Shown: positions 1-13,211, counted from the first letter of the stretch. The stretch is 64,000 bases of DNA from Earliella scabrosa (GCA_022605405.1 JABYQQ010000007.1:1426001-1490000); one strand, 5' to 3'. Program-made: numbers and translations. The notes: a model not told the origin generated them from the letters alone.

Positions 1-81
1 GGCAGCGATTGCATGCCCGCTGAGAGCTCGCACGAGGACAAGAGCAAGATGTCGTCGTCATCAGGTGGATCCAACTACTAA
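1..81 (+). CDS. 3' end of an unidentified protein (partial)
   Basis: An open frame runs from the window edge to a TAA at 79-81 and encodes a hydrophilic, Ser/Gly-rich tail of 26 residues. The DNA after the stop is AT-richer and looks like 3' UTR. The rest of the gene lies outside the window, so nothing can be said of its function. The call rests only on frame openness and position, and the reading could be chance. Confidence 0.35.
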   Translation, partial: GSDCMPAESSHEDKSKMSSSSGGSNY

Positions 82-3000
82 GCCCGTCGTTTTTCTTCAA
101 AAGGGACGTTTTGTGCATGTCGGACTCATGTCGTACTGCTGACGGACAGTTTGGTACTTTCGTCGCCGTGTTGTCTCGGGTAGATTAGTGCTCTCGCTTT
201 CTTCCAGGCAGGCTGACGGACAATTAGTTAGGTTGTCGATACGTAGCTTGCATCTATAGCTTCAGCTATTTCACGCTTTCATCATCTTCGTTTTTGCATC
301 ATCTGCATCTATATATTCTATCATTGCTGGAGCTATAAATTAATCGGGCTATTATCGAGGCGAACGCCTGAGTGTGTCTATCACCTATCATTATCTCTCT
401 ATCTCTCACTCTCCTCTCTAGAGTCTAGAATCTCATTCTCCTCATCCTCAACTCGCTCGACGTCGACGCTGCGATCTATCATTTCCTTGTCACGACTACT
501 AACTCATTGCGCGCAGGCTCACCGACCACAGCTAATGACGGCAGTCGAAGTAGTCCGTGTCCGACGAGACCGACGGCGGTGTCCCTGGCGACTATCGATA
601 TCGCACGTCCCCCAGGGATTAGTGCGCCGTTGCGGGCTTCTTGGGGCCCGCTTGGCACGGCCCCTGGCAGAAGAGCTCACGCAATTCGCGTGGGCATGTC
701 GGCGACATCGCATGGAAAGCCCGGCGGGAAACGTGCGCGGGCGCGCGCACAAGTCGCCGGGAGCGTTAACGAGTCAACGACTCGTCGTCGGAGTGCGACG
801 ACCGGAATACAAATATACACATTTATCCCGTGCCTGCTCCTCTCCGCCCCACCGCCTACCGACGCCGACATGCCCAAGCGAGGTGGAGCGATGTAAACAG
901 TAAGGGACCAGTCAAGGGCCCGTGCGAGTTGTGTGCGCTGCGCTTGCAAGTTGCCGCCGCCAATGGATGACAAGCGCGGCATGTGTCGGCCGCGGTCCGT
1001 CGGCAGCGCTCGGGGTTCGGGGATGGGCGTGGACGAAGACGAGGATCGCGCACATTGGCTGCTGGCACACACGGGTCGGCCGGCTGTCATTGGGCGAGGG
1101 ACATTGGGCGATGGGCCGCGCTCATTGGCGCGGATAATACGCACGAGGGGGCGTGTTGGCAACGCGCGGGGAACGGAAGGACGAGTTCGAAATCCGAATT
1201 TGTATTTTTAGAACGAGGCGGGCGACTGGGACTGGTCGGTGAGGTCAGCTGCGTGCTGTTGGTCGTTCTGGCTGATGCTCATTCATATCGGCTTAGCTTA
1301 TACCGTTCATCGCGCGGAGAGCGGGCTCACCGTCCGCTTCGCAGGTCGCTCGGGAGTCGGGAGGACAAAGGACAAACTTCAAAGGGGTCAGCTTCCGACT
1401 CGGAGACTTTGAATGCGGACGTAAATGGGCGGCGAGGCGAGCGGAAGGTGCGCATTTCAGCCAAGCTAGCGTGATTCACGCGATTGGACAGGGTCCTGTG
1501 TCTGGACTTTCTCGCGGGTACCGAGGGCCCAGGGGACGAATGAGAGCCCGGGATTGTGCCGGGTAGAGTATGTAGGCAAATAAGCTTGAAGACCGCAAGG
1601 CTGCAACTCGGTACCGGATGCTGAGAGCGTGGACTCTCGGATGAGGTTGGGACGGGGTGCACCCGGGTCGACGGCATGGAACGGGCCAGGTGCGGCGTCA
1701 TTCCCAGTGTCGTGGTTATCGCAAAGAACCTCAGTGTTTCCAGACTAGAAGCTGATCGAGCCCAACCCTTGTTCGTAATGGGTGTGGCTGCGCCGTGCGC
1801 CGTGGCACATGGGCAAACTTGTGAAGGGTGTACGACAAGCTACCGTGAGGCTAATGGTGAGTAGTTGAGCTTATTGGCCATCTGGCGAATACGTAGAGAT
1901 GGGCTAAGCGGCATCGGTCCATGCAGCTCCACGGAGACTACGCAGAATTGCACCAAAACGACGGCGCTCTTGCGTCATTTGTCGCTGTGGATGGCTTCAA
2001 CTTGTTCTGTTGGAACAAGTTGGCTTATCATGCCACGTTCCTCCCGTGAGTGGCAAAACCAGGTCGAAGCTGTGTCGAATGTGGGTCCATAGCTTATGTT
2101 ATCACTCTGTACATGCAATGACTCTGATTCGCGGCCGCTACTACTTGTTCGACTCCACCTTCCTGTCTCAGGTTTCGCTCCCACTTCAATTTGAGTGGGG
2201 CATGCAGGGGGCGCCATGTGCTTCCCTTTCACTCAGGCTCGGATCGACTATCATCCCTCAGAACGATACGTATCATCATGACGTCGTTTGCGAGAAACTC
2301 TGTCGAGCATGTAACGCGTCATGCGAAGACTTGGTGAGAGAAATATGTGTATTTTGTCCGTCATACTCACGTCGTCGATAGGATCCTTTCGACCTAGGGC
2401 TACGAAGGCCGCGATGACCGCCATTATTGGCGATGTGATGCGTATCTCGTGCGTATGCGTACCATTCGCCGAACAATTAGCGGGTATATTCTGCATGAAG
2501 AATAGGCATCGTCTCCGGTGGCTCCGTCTCCTGTGCCTGGTGCGATCTTCCCCGTTGTCGTCCCGTTAATTCCTACGTGTTTGAAGTCTACCCAAGCTCA
2601 TCGCACTTCAACGGTGGCCCGGAGACAATCAGTCTCCTTCCCGGCATCTTGCGTTTCCGGTGGCGCACTGGGTCTCTTCCGACATGCAGGTGCAGTGGAT
2701 AAGCCCGCGTGACTGCTCGGAGATGTCCTACCACACTGCAACAGTTTCAGCTTCCGACTTGGAAGTAGTGGCCATCGAAGGTGGGACGGCCATTACCCGT
2801 TCGGGCTTGCACTCCAGTTAACCGACGCCGTGCTACGCCGCCCGCTACCCACGGCCGTTCGCAAATTGGACCTCATTCATGGAACCACCCCATGGAGGCG
2901 GATAGGTCCTTGCGCATGAAGGTTGACGGCCCATCGCCATGGCCGACGTCCCCAAGTACATCCCCGAACATTTACGTTCGGGAGTGGCTGACGCTTGTTT

Positions 3001-4080
3001 GATCGGAGCCGGGGAGCTCACGGATGCCGTCCGGCTTAGTATCGCGGTACGTAATGAGTATGTGGGTTTGGTTGGGCCCTGAACTTCACTGATGCGTCTA
3101 GATTGTCAGGTCTATGCTTGTCTATTCGATGCGATGCGGACAAGAGGCACGAACCGGCAGTTGGCTATCCTGTCTTCTCGAGGTTCCTCCTCCGGTATCA
3201 TTTCCTTGTAGAGAGTAAGGCAGGTTCCTTGACTCTCCTGTCACGCGTCCTAACATTGATGCGCATCGTCTAGACGTCTAGCTACCTGGATAGATGCAGG
3301 GATCGCCACAGTCCAAGAGCCCTTGCACAACGGCATACCACCCCGGGGTAGACCAATAGACGGAGATCGTCGATCGTCATGCCTGCGGTACGCCGAAGCG
3401 GTGGGCATCCCGCCCGAGCTTGTGCCTTCCATTTGTCCCATCGCCCAAACTGCCGTCCTCCAATCCGAAGCCAGTAACGAATACAGCAGGCGTGTTACCC
3501 TCGTGAAAGGGTGCCTGGGCCGCAGTAGGAATGTGCGGAAATCCGGCGAGTCTACCACTGCGGGGGCTATCCGGGCCCTGTCCGGTTTACTGCCAAACCT
3601 CCGAACTTGTTCTTTCTTGACAAGTACGAGCGTGCTCGCCTCCGTTCCGGCCTATCGCGTGGCCAATTCGATTCATGGAACAGCCGACGCGGCCCTAGCG
3701 TTCATGCGGCTTTGCGAAGTAGACGGCGGGCACTATCGCCATGCCGGTGACATTAGTCGGAACCTACCGTGGTATGTTACGCACACGCGAGCTTGTGAAC
3801 ATGACAGAAGCTCTGTAGGTGTACGGGCGCGTATTGTCAATCCAATACAGCTGCTTTCTCAACGAGAACCACCCTGACGACGTTTACACAGCAGCTCCGC
3901 GGCGTCCTCGCCCACTCGGTTGGCAGCAACGTTGTGCCACATGGCTAGTGTGCGTATGTACATCATTTCCGCCACATTCCCACTGGCTGACCGTTACAAG
4001 TATCGATTTCTTGGTTTAGGCTGACAGGATACGTCACAGAATGTGCATGTATCGCGGGCTGCACAGAGCAGCCCCTGGTG
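82..4080. other. Gene-poor tract, no intact gene seen
   Basis: No frame here shows a recognisable domain, a consistent intron pattern or sustained coding character. Short protein-like stretches occur in changing frames, for example around 1950-2040, 2380-2500, 2940-3060 and 3323-3880. They are broken by stops and shifts, as expected of old mobile-element or pseudogene remains. I could not assign any of them to a family. Confidence 0.4.
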
Positions 4081-4090
4081 TGGGGCCACT

Positions 4091-4172
4091 TAGTCTCGTG
4101 ACCAGACGTTCGGAGCATGAATCGGAGACGAAAACTCGGAAGTCTCCGTGCTCCTGAACGTCTGGTGGCTTT
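4091..4172 (+). repeat. Fold-back repeat, copy A
   Basis: This 82-bp block is the reverse complement of 6855-6936 with one mismatch. Its core, 4101-4166, is itself an imperfect palindrome: the ends read ACCAGACGTTC...GAACGTCTGGT and the inner arms GGAGCA/TGCTCC and GGAGA/TCTCC also pair. It can therefore fold into a hairpin. The rightward flank to 4208 is shared, inverted, with 4628-4674. Confidence 0.85.
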
Positions 4173-4627
4173 ACCCCCGTGACCCACCCCTTGGTGACAG
4201 GCGTGACGATCTGGTACGGCCTGGGACACGGAACAAGTGCGAAGCTCTTCCAAGGCGTGTGTATGATGTCACTATCACAGCTGTTCGTAGGCTTCGCTGA
4301 ACGCCGCATGCAGGGCCCTAAGGCCTACAAGTCTTGCGAGAATATATTAATTGGCTGCGAGTCGCCTGCGACGCTCGAGGCCCAACTTGAAGTGACAGAT
4401 TCAAGCTGCAAGCAAGTTGGTGCCGGCGATGAGTAGAGTCAGCTCGTGAGCTCTGCAAGGGTACGCATGACATTGGGGTATGCCGTATCCTAGGCATGCA
4501 GGTCGTTCGGACTGTTCACCATGTCCGAGTTTACATGCGTGGTCCGGGGCTCACTGAAGATTCAGTGAGGAGATCATAGCGAGCGCTGAGGAAAAGGGGC
4601 TCGGGCTTCTCGGAGAAGGAGCGAGAC

Positions 4628-4674
4628 CGTCACGCCTGTCACCAAGGGGTGGGTCACGGGGGTAAAGCCACCAG
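4628..4674 (-). repeat. Inverted partner of 4162-4208
   Basis: These 47 bp are a perfect reverse complement of 4162-4208. The two arms enclose about 420 bp, the geometry of a small non-autonomous DNA element or a fold-back unit. Beyond the arm, the sequence to about 4712 also resembles, in inverted orientation, the DNA just left of 6855, so the three copies belong to one family. No transposase frame lies between the arms. Confidence 0.8.
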
Positions 4675-6854
4675 AAAGTCCAGGAACTCGCGCTCTCGGA
4701 GTCTCCCGGCAATGTCCGAGTCCAAGCGCCCAGCCGTCCAGTCCAGATCGAGGCACATGTACGGTACGGAAATTCACTGCGTGAGCCAGCAATCTCGCAG
4801 CGGGGTTGCGAGACGGTGCGAGGGAACTGCGTGGGTTCTCGGCGTGGGGACTAGGGATGTTCGTAACGTCTAGCGTGTATGTAGACGAGATCGACTCGTT
4901 TAGAGCCCTGGCGAGAGAAGGATGAATGAAGTATCCTCGTCTCGCGGATATACGCGAGACTGGCTAGCCCTACCAAGCGCACGGGCCCGCGAGCCCGGTC
5001 CGCCGAGCCCTGGGCGTCATGCGACGACCTCGACTCGATGGCCACGGCTTGTCCTTGCTACCTGCTCTCGTCAACCTCTGCGAGGTTTCGCTTCTCACCT
5101 CGCTTCTTTCTGAGGCTCTCTGTCTAGGCATCACTGGCTGTATATATGCTCTCTTCGACCCTCCTCTCTCCAGTCGTCCCAACGACATTTCCGACAACTC
5201 ACGCAGCCGTCCATCACTTTTAACCTGGCCAGGCAAGTGCGCGCACACTCACCACCTCCATGCTTCTAACGTCGAGTCGGTTCGGATAAGTCATCATCAC
5301 CTGGTGCGTATCTCGTCCCTCTGCGTAATGAGCGGCGGCGTTGAGCGCCAGCCAGATCGATCGCCCCTGTATATCGCCTGCCGTTGGGGCACGAACGGTT
5401 TCGTGGTTTGTGGGCTGTGGCACGAGAGCATCAGTGTACGGTACGCAATGTCAGAGCAATGTAATACTAGTCTCTTACTCACCATCTTGGGATTCATCCC
5501 ACAATTAAGCTGTCGTTGCAGTGTGGATCGGACTTGGATGTGGAATAATGGCTGAGTCTCGCAGATGCCATGTCGCTTCTCTAGGTGGTGTTGAAGGTCA
5601 ACGACGCGGGATCTGGAAGCAATTCAGTGAACAGACTCGTTGTTGTGGGTCTACGTCTGGTTGGTTGTCCTATGGCCTCATGTGTTGCTTCGCGTGCGGC
5701 GCGATGAACGGAACGGAGTGCGTACAGACGAAGGTATTTCAAGTCATTCGCTCCAGACATATGTCACTTATGTCACCTAATCCAGGGACCTGGGCGAGTG
5801 GAACAGCAATGTTCCTCGCTCACCCACTCCGCGCCACGGCGGGTGGGCGGGCACCTGGCCACAGATGGCAGCATTGGTGGATGGGGTCTGGGGCACTAGT
5901 GGTCTGGATAAGTATTTGATCTCAGCAGTAGACATAGATTGTTTAGTCTGGATTGAACAATATATGATATATCTATACCACATCTCCGATCTCAGCTCTG
6001 TGTGTGACGATGTGGCCGGAGGGAACGAGAAGTGAGTCTAGAGTGGAGTCCTAAGCGGCGCCAGACGAGGGCATCTAGTCACTCGTCGCATCTGCCTTGA
6101 CTAGACCGTCTCGCTGCGCCCCATGCGCTCTCATCTCGCACACCCCCACGCTAGCTCTGGCGTCGTAACGCCCCAATATCTCGCCGCCGTCCTTGCGAGA
6201 CGGCCTCGAACGGGCGTTGGCTACTTGCTGCTACCCGTGGTAGTCATATCTCGCACCCGTCTGGCGAGCCGTGCCCCAAACGCAGTGATTGAGGAAACAC
6301 ACACAACTGCACATATTTGTAGGAGGATATGCGTTGAGAAATCACAATTGCAGAGTGCGAGCGGACCGGCAGGACAGGAAGCCTCAGAAGTACTTGCTAG
6401 TACTTACTCTCACCGACTCCATTGACTCTTGAATGGAGTCAGTGGGCGCCACCGCTTGATCCCTCGTTAGCCACTTCAAACCCTGGTCAGGTTCTTGTGA
6501 ACACGGTTGACTCGGATTTAAGATGCTTGTAAGTACATAGGGTCAGGATACTGATGGGATAGGAAGATTTAACTTGTGATACAACTTGTAACGGATGCCA
6601 AGTAAGTACTAGGCGCCGACTCTGTCAGCCTCCCCTGGGGACTGGAGATTGATAGAGCCAATTAAACATACGTCTCACTATGTAGCTCTAGTCAACCGTA
6701 GGCTACAGTGTACTGCTCAGAACTACTTAGCCTAGCAGCAATTGCTTACTGTGGTACGAAGACTGGACGGACATACATCACGTGATATGCCGATTCTCGC
6801 CGCGAGACTCCGAGACTCCGAGAACGCGAGATTAACGGATTCCTGGACGTCCTC

Positions 6855-6936
6855 AAAGCCACCAGACGTTCAGGAGCACGGAGACTTCCGAGTTTTTGTC
6901 TCCGATTCATGCTCCGAACGTCTGGTCACGAGACTA
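6855..6936 (-). repeat. Fold-back repeat, copy B
   Basis: Inverted copy of 4091-4172 with one mismatch over 82 bp. The hairpin core at 6861-6926 is the same length (66 bp) as in copy A, so the palindrome is a conserved property of the element. The near-identity implies recent duplication or gene conversion. Confidence 0.85.
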
Positions 6937-7263
6937 GGGGCCACTAAGAATGACACCGTGCGCTGTATCTCCGCACCATTTCGGTGGCAGATGCACGGGC
7001 ATCAGATCGCGCGTGCGAGTAAGTCATTGTATTCACATCGGCCACGTTGCGGGAGATCCATGCAATGGGCTACGAGCCGAGTAATCTTGTGCCAAACCAC
7101 TTACGAGATTGGCGCATTGTTCGGCAGCTCCAGATCCGACACCTGTATGAAACTTTGGTCAGTTTTTGCCTGCGGTGGCACTACACTAGTGCAGCCGCTG
7201 GACCTTCCCCCTCTTTGCGGGAATTGATGGTCGTGTGGCAATAATGTTTCTACCCTAGGTCGT

Positions 7264-8720
7264 CTAAATCGTTGTACAGTCGTGAATAATTCGTCGGGTG
7301 AGAGAGCGGTGTCTCCATACCGCTATTTCTGCCCATGCTTCGCCAGTGCCGCATGCACGCCCCTTCAGTTGAATGTCTGCATAAATGGAACCTACCGGCT
7401 CACTTGCCGAGATGACTGAAGGACCTCGCGAAGAGCGGACGTGTTCTCGAGTAGTGACGTTGAGTTCAGGACGCACCACTGAAAGCTCGGCCGGTGCCGC
7501 TCCCCCGCGTCCTCGTTCTTCGTAATACAACGCCGCGAAGCTCGCCGCGTCGCTTCTCTCGTCATCGTCCGCGAGCGCAGCGCGACCTCGCACGACGTCG
7601 AAAATGTCAACCGGCTAGACGGCACCCAAACGTTCCCGTGAGCCGGTAGGAGACGCACCGCACGCTCTTCCTTCCATGCCTGCTGTCCGAGCCCGGCGTT
7701 ACGTTCGCGAAGTTGACCACCTGGGGAGCGCTACTTCAAGCTCTACCAAGCCTTGGTCTATCCATCCACATCTCATCGATCGCGCATCACAAGGGGTCCG
7801 CGCGACATCCACGGCGTCGACGATGGCCTTCTGAACCGCAGGGGTGCAGTCCTGGCTAATGCTGGAGGGGAAGATGATCCTTGTGACCGCTGTGGCTTAC
7901 CAGCCGACGGGCGCCTAGTGGAACTAGTTCCGAGATGATCGTGGATTGCGCCAGACTGGCTGAAAACTTACCATCATCGGCTGCATAGGTACGTACCAAG
8001 CTGATACCGGCCGTCGTGGCTGTCAACCTCAGCACTTCCTCTCGCGAACCACTCAGAGATGCCCATCCAAGAGTCCCCAGATCCCGCAGCGCCCTCGTGG
8101 GCCAACGAGGCCGACTCCGAATTCCTCGTATTTTTCTCCTCGCGTGACCAGAGCGGCATGCTGTGGTGTCCGGTGCGTCACAGTGCTCCGAGTGCGAGTG
8201 CGTAACCTCCGTGCTGATAGGGACTCCGTACGCGCAGGACTGCGTCCGGGTCGAGGGTTTGGTGCAATCGACATTCGGACCGGCTGAGAGACCGTCGGCC
8301 ACTATCGTATATGTCGGACAACGCCCGGAGTAGGTGCATTCCGCCTGTCGGGCAGCCGATTACTGATACCGCTGCTGCAGGTGGAAGACCCCCTCTAATC
8401 CCTTCAGAGCGCCTCCGTGGGAGGTACCCGCCTTGCCGACTGTCATAAGGACCCGAGACGTGAGTTTTTAAATTGCCGTGCACCACCCGAGCGTCTTCCT
8501 CAGTCCGCGCTGGTATGTCGCCGCCACCGTACACAGGGCGCAAAGCTGGTGGACAAGGACATAACGCAGGAGAGCCTTGCGGCGTTCGTCGGTGCATGAG
8601 AATGTCCTTCGTTCGCCCTAATGAGAACCCTCGGACTCGTTCCCGAGTGCATGACCTATGCTGAACCTCCGCGATGGAGCGCCCGATACGCAAGGCATTC
8701 AGATTACATGCGACCACCCG
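7264..8720 (-). pseudogene. Possible decayed coding region, unidentified
   Basis: On the minus strand, protein-like stretches continue across several frames (about 8302-7856, then 7593-7264), separated by stops and frame changes and without convincing splice sites. This is the pattern of a decayed gene or mobile element. I recognise no domain. Chance open frames in GC-rich DNA are an alternative. Confidence 0.2.
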
Positions 8721-9113
8721 TAATCAGCGCGGGCGCTGGGAGGCCACGCTGCGTTCGCGGACTCCGAGCGTGCGTCTCCCGGGAGGCCTCCTCCCATTCG
8801 AGTGACCTTCGCCACATATATATCGCCTCACCCCTGCTCCCTCCGACGTCCGATGCCGGGTGTACAGGGTCATGTAGTCGTGAGCCCAGGAGGAGAAGGC
8901 ATGACCGTGCGCACCGTGACCGGCCCAGCGCTCGCCACCTGCCCTTTGCCGTATGGACAGCCCGCAAGTCTGCGAGCGAACTAATGATCAGACGACGCCA
9001 TGGAAGTCTGCTCGATTTCCATGTCCGTCCGTCTCCTACTGAAAAACCGTTACATCTCCAGATCGCCCGGCGACGCGATGGTGCCCCCGGACGGCGACTT
9101 GAGCAGTCTCACC

Positions 9114-11117
9114 ATGGCTGGCGACCCATCCACGGCCATCGCCACCGCGCAGCGCCCTCCCGCCCCGCCCTCGTGGCAAGAGGTATCGAATCTGAAGAAG
9201 GCCGAGCGGGAAGCGCGCCTCGCCACACGGCCCGAATGGCGACTCAAAGCGGTCGTTCCCCCGCAGCAGACCGACGTCTCGAAACTCCCAACCTCGGAAC
9301 TCAGCCCTCGCGAACTCGAGATCGTGCATCTGGACGCCACCGCGCTCGCCGAGGCCCATCGCACGCGCAAGTACACGGCGGTAGAGACTATCAACGCCTT
9401 TTGCCACGTTGCGGCGATCGCCCAAGATCTCACCAACTGCTTGACCGAGGTGCTCTTCGACGAGGGGCTTCGGAGGGCGCAGGAGCTGGATCGGTACCTG
9501 GAAGAGACGGGGCAAGTCGTCGGGCCGCTGCATGGGGTCCCGGTCTCGATCAAAGACCATATCCTAGTAAAAGGCCATGACACGTCAACAGGGTACATCG
9601 CGTGGGCGGGACGTACCATCGCCGAGAAGGACGCAATGGTCGTGGACGTTCTGCGAGAGGCGGGGGCTGTCATCTACGTAAAAACGGCAAACCCGCAAAC
9701 CTTATTAGTATGTCTCGCAGCGTCGTTCCATGGAGTTCTGTCGGCACCAGGGCCGCCGCTCACGAGTGCCTTGCTCCGTTCCAGTCGCTCGAGACGAACA
9801 ACAACATTTACGGCAGGACGGTGCATCCCTACAACCGTTGTCAGTCCTCGTCCCTTCCCCTCTTCCCTCCGGACACGGTCCGTGACGTGCGCCGTCCTGA
9901 CAATGTCACACAGCGCTCACATCAGGCGGAAGCAGCGGTGGGGAAAGTGCCCTGATTGCGGTGCATGGGAGCCCCCTGGGCATCGGGACGGACATTGGTG
10001 GTTCGATCGTGAGTGTCATTCGAGATGCCGCAGCGATCAAGAAGCCAATAACTCAAATCGTGGCCCATGTTAATCCAGCGCATTCCCGCCGCCTACACGG
10101 GTCTCTACGGCCTCAAGGGTTCCGTCGGCCGCATGCCGCACGCGGGCCTGATGGGCTCTCATGACGGGATGGACGCTATCATCGGTGCGCTCGGGCCCCT
10201 CGCGACGTCTGCGCGAGATCTCGCGCTCTTCTGCCGTGTGATGCTGCAGTACAAGCCGTGGCTCGTCGAACCCGGCCTGCTGGAGATACCCTGGAGGCAG
10301 GACCTTGTGGACGGGGTAGGGATGCCGAACAAGCTATCAATTGCGGTCCTTTGGGATGACGGCGTGGTGACCCCGCATCCGCCCATCCTTGATGCGTTGC
10401 GGCGCACGCACGACGCACTGACCGCGGCGGGGCACGACGTGATCGTCTGGGAGCCGGTCGCGCACCAGAGCGCATGGGATCTCATCGTACGCTCCGTTCG
10501 CCCTCGGATCTATCACGCGTGCTGATAGACGTCGCATTCCCCAGGCAAAGCTGTACTTCCTCGACGGCGGCGAGGAATACAGGGAAGTGATGGCGCACGA
10601 GCCGAAGGTGCCGCAGACGGAGTGGATCCTCGCTCAGGTCCCCAACGGCGGGCGACCGTTCACTGTCGCGGAGACGTTCAAGCTCAATCTCGAGCGCGAG
10701 GCGTTCCGGAGCAGGATTGCTGCGCATTGGAACGCGACCCGATCGCGCACGTCGACGGGCCGTCATGTCGACGCCGTGTTGTGCCCTGTCGCAGCGACGC
10801 TCGCGCCGCCACACGACACCACCCGATGGTGGGGATACACCTCGTACTGGAACCTGATGGACTACTCGGCAGTCGTCTTCCCCGCCGGCCGCTTCCACGC
10901 CGCGGACTACAGACCGTTGGAGGTGCCCGATGGGGTGGTGCACACGGGCGAGCCACGGAACGAGACAGAGGAGTTCATTCGGGCTCAGTGGGACCCCAAT
11001 ACGTACGATAACGTATCGGTCGGTCTCCAGCTTGTCGGGAGACGGCTCAACGAGGAGCGTCTGCTCGGCGTCCTGCGCAGAGTGGAGGATGCAATTCAGA
11101 AGTTCCACGATCCGTAA
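9114..11117 (+). CDS. Amidase (amidase-signature family, acetamidase-like)
   Basis: Hydrolyses an amide to acid and ammonia, probably in the cytosol. Exons: 9114-9707, 9785-9839, 9914-10008, 10079-10486 and 10545-11117, giving 574 residues, normal for fungal amidases. The catalytic signature is intact: Lys in VSIKDH, the Gly/Ser-rich loop SGGSSGGE made only after splicing at 9840-9913, and GTDIGGSIRIPA formed across the 10009-10078 intron; these supply the Ser-cisSer-Lys triad. The C-terminal part (DAVLCPVAATLAPPH, and QLVGRRLNEE near the end) also fits the family. The start is placed at the ATG before AGDPST, shortly before the usual SWQE segment; an in-frame ATG at 9078 would add 12 residues. 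The true substrate cannot be told from sequence. Confidence 0.93.
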
Positions 11118-13040
11118 ACCCCACCGGCGATGTCGAGGCTCTATGGGCGCGCACACTGGCTGTACAGGAGAACAGCGTTCGGACAACATCAGAGAAAGAT
11201 CTATTGTGGACGTGTGTGGGCGGGGTGGGGTATAGAAGGACGGCCGAGCTCGCGCTGGGGTTGAACTCGTACTCCTGTATCTTGCATCTGTGTGACAACA
11301 AACGAGAATTTCAGCGATCTGGTGATGGTGATCTGGCCCACTTCAGCCCCGATCCGAATGTCCGAAGCGATACAGAGCACCTGCCGCCCTCCGCTGCTCT
11401 CGTAGATCCGAACTGCATGACTGCCCAAGCGGGACAGATTTGGCATCTCCGTGGCATGAAAGTCAAGCTGCGGGTGGCCGCGCCCTGAGCGAGAAGAGCG
11501 CACTATTCTCCACCGCGCGCATCGATCTTGGTGGCCCAAGGGTCGTCATCTCCTTTCTATAGCTCGAGCCACGCCTCGACAAGCCCGGCGAACAAACATA
11601 GGTTCAGCGCTGTCTCACTCGAATCTCCGCCCTCAGTGCAGGAGATGGCCTGCGGGACTGATTGCCACGCCCGCTGAATGGCAATTTCCCGTATGAGTGA
11701 CAGCTTGCCAAACATACGCCTCCGCAGGGCGGACATGACGAAGGCACGGCGGGGTCGAGGGTTTCATGGAAGGTGCCGTCGGGTGCGCAGCCAGGGCGTG
11801 AGCGTGCGCAAGGACGTGATGTCCACATTCTGGCCGCGTCAATATGAGCCCAGTTTCAATTGAGCAGGGCCGCCTGGCTGTGGATTGACTCAGCACTGTG
11901 GTCAGAATAGAGACGGGGTAGGTCATGTACCTGGGAAAATGGACTATGGGAGCCGCCTGACAATCTCGTCAGTTGCACGACCACAGCAGACAGCGGACCA
12001 ATGTCGGGCTGCTTGGGACTGTTCATAATTGCGATGGCGATGGCGGATATACAGAATTAACATTGGCCGACACCACGCAGATTTCATGTGGAACCTGCAG
12101 GGTCCGAAAGAATACTGTATGTGGCAGGCGTCGTGCTATCCGGACATCACGCGAGAGCGGTGTTGGGCAGGGACGTGTCTGTTGGCTGGATAATTGCGCC
12201 AGCAGCGGAGGCTAGAAACGAGCGGGCGTTCCGGCGAGATAATAAGTGCTTTGTACTGGATTAGGATGTGGATCTCTGGAGAAGAGGGACCGCAAGTCCG
12301 TGCTGGCGGTCGGGCCTCTGAAACTCGTTGGCGAGCCACGTGGAGATCCTACCAGCCACAGCCACAGCCAGACGCCAGCAGGCCTCCTGCCAGCTGCAGC
12401 CATGTCTCCCCCGATCCCTGGCAACCTCGCTCTCGCGTTTCCGCACCGCCCCCACGCCTGGCGCGAAACAACAACAATCCGACGCGCGTCCGCGATGCCT
12501 CAGCAGCTGCGATGCCTGACTGAGAGGCGCTTGGTTCTCCGCTCGCGCGCGAGCAGAGTCTCCGGACAGATGCACGAAGCGGCCTTGTGAAGGTGTCAGC
12601 CCGAGTGCTGGAGAAAACGAGTGGGTTATGTAACCGGTTGCAGTCTAGCTCAAGGACAGGCTTCTGCTCTTCTCGCTCGGTTTGCAAAATCAGGAAGGCA
12701 GGCGAGGAGGGGTAGCTGCCCGGGATGGGATGGCGCCGTCCCATCGCCCGCTCGCGAGGCGCGCGCTCAGAAAATGGCGCTGCCGGAGGGGAGAGAATGG
12801 GCAGGTCATGGTGACGATGGCCGATTCATTTTCGAGCCCATTCGCCTTCTCGCCCGCGCCCGGCGGGAATCCAGCCGGCCCTCAGATCATGTCCGATATC
12901 CTCCTACGCCTCCCATCACCGATCCCTCAGGCTCTGCTAAACCCGCAGGCGCTCTGGATGTCCCGTCGGCCTCTAACCTCTTCTGCCACTCAACTCGCCC
13001 CGTCGTCTATTCCTGACATGGGCTGTTCTGTACCTGTCGC
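11118..13040. other. Intergenic, no supported gene
   Basis: Between the amidase and the acetyltransferase I find no recognisable gene. A minus-strand open stretch at 11201-11539 reads somewhat protein-like but has no family match and no convincing exon partners. A short CCACAG/CAGCCA-rich patch lies near 12350-12410. Confidence 0.4.
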
Positions 13041-13042
13041 AG

Positions 13043-13050
13043 ACATATAA
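13043..13050 (+). promoter_or_regulatory. TATA box of the GNAT gene
   Basis: The sequence ACATATAAAGCC lies about 165 bp before the ATG at 13212, followed by a pyrimidine-rich stretch. This is the usual fungal layout of a TATA element and CT-rich leader. Confidence 0.5.
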
Positions 13051-13211
13051 AGCCTCCCCATGTTCGCCCAACACTCCTCGCAACTCGCTGTGGTTTCGTC
13101 CGCCTCCGCCCCCGCCCTTCGTCCTCCTCCTTCCTAGCTCGGTGCGTGTGCTCTCTCGCCCTCGTCCCCATTGCGTCATACTCTGACCGTATCCCTAGTA
13201 GCTTATCTGCC

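Noticed and set aside
1170..1200. GTTCGAAATCC, resembling a tRNA B box
   Set aside because: No A box or acceptor-stem pairing within 90 bp.
8621..9580. 319-codon plus-strand frame overlapping the amidase start
   Set aside because: It runs out of frame over conserved amidase codons and is Arg/Ser/Pro-rich, the usual signature of an out-of-frame reading in GC-rich coding DNA.
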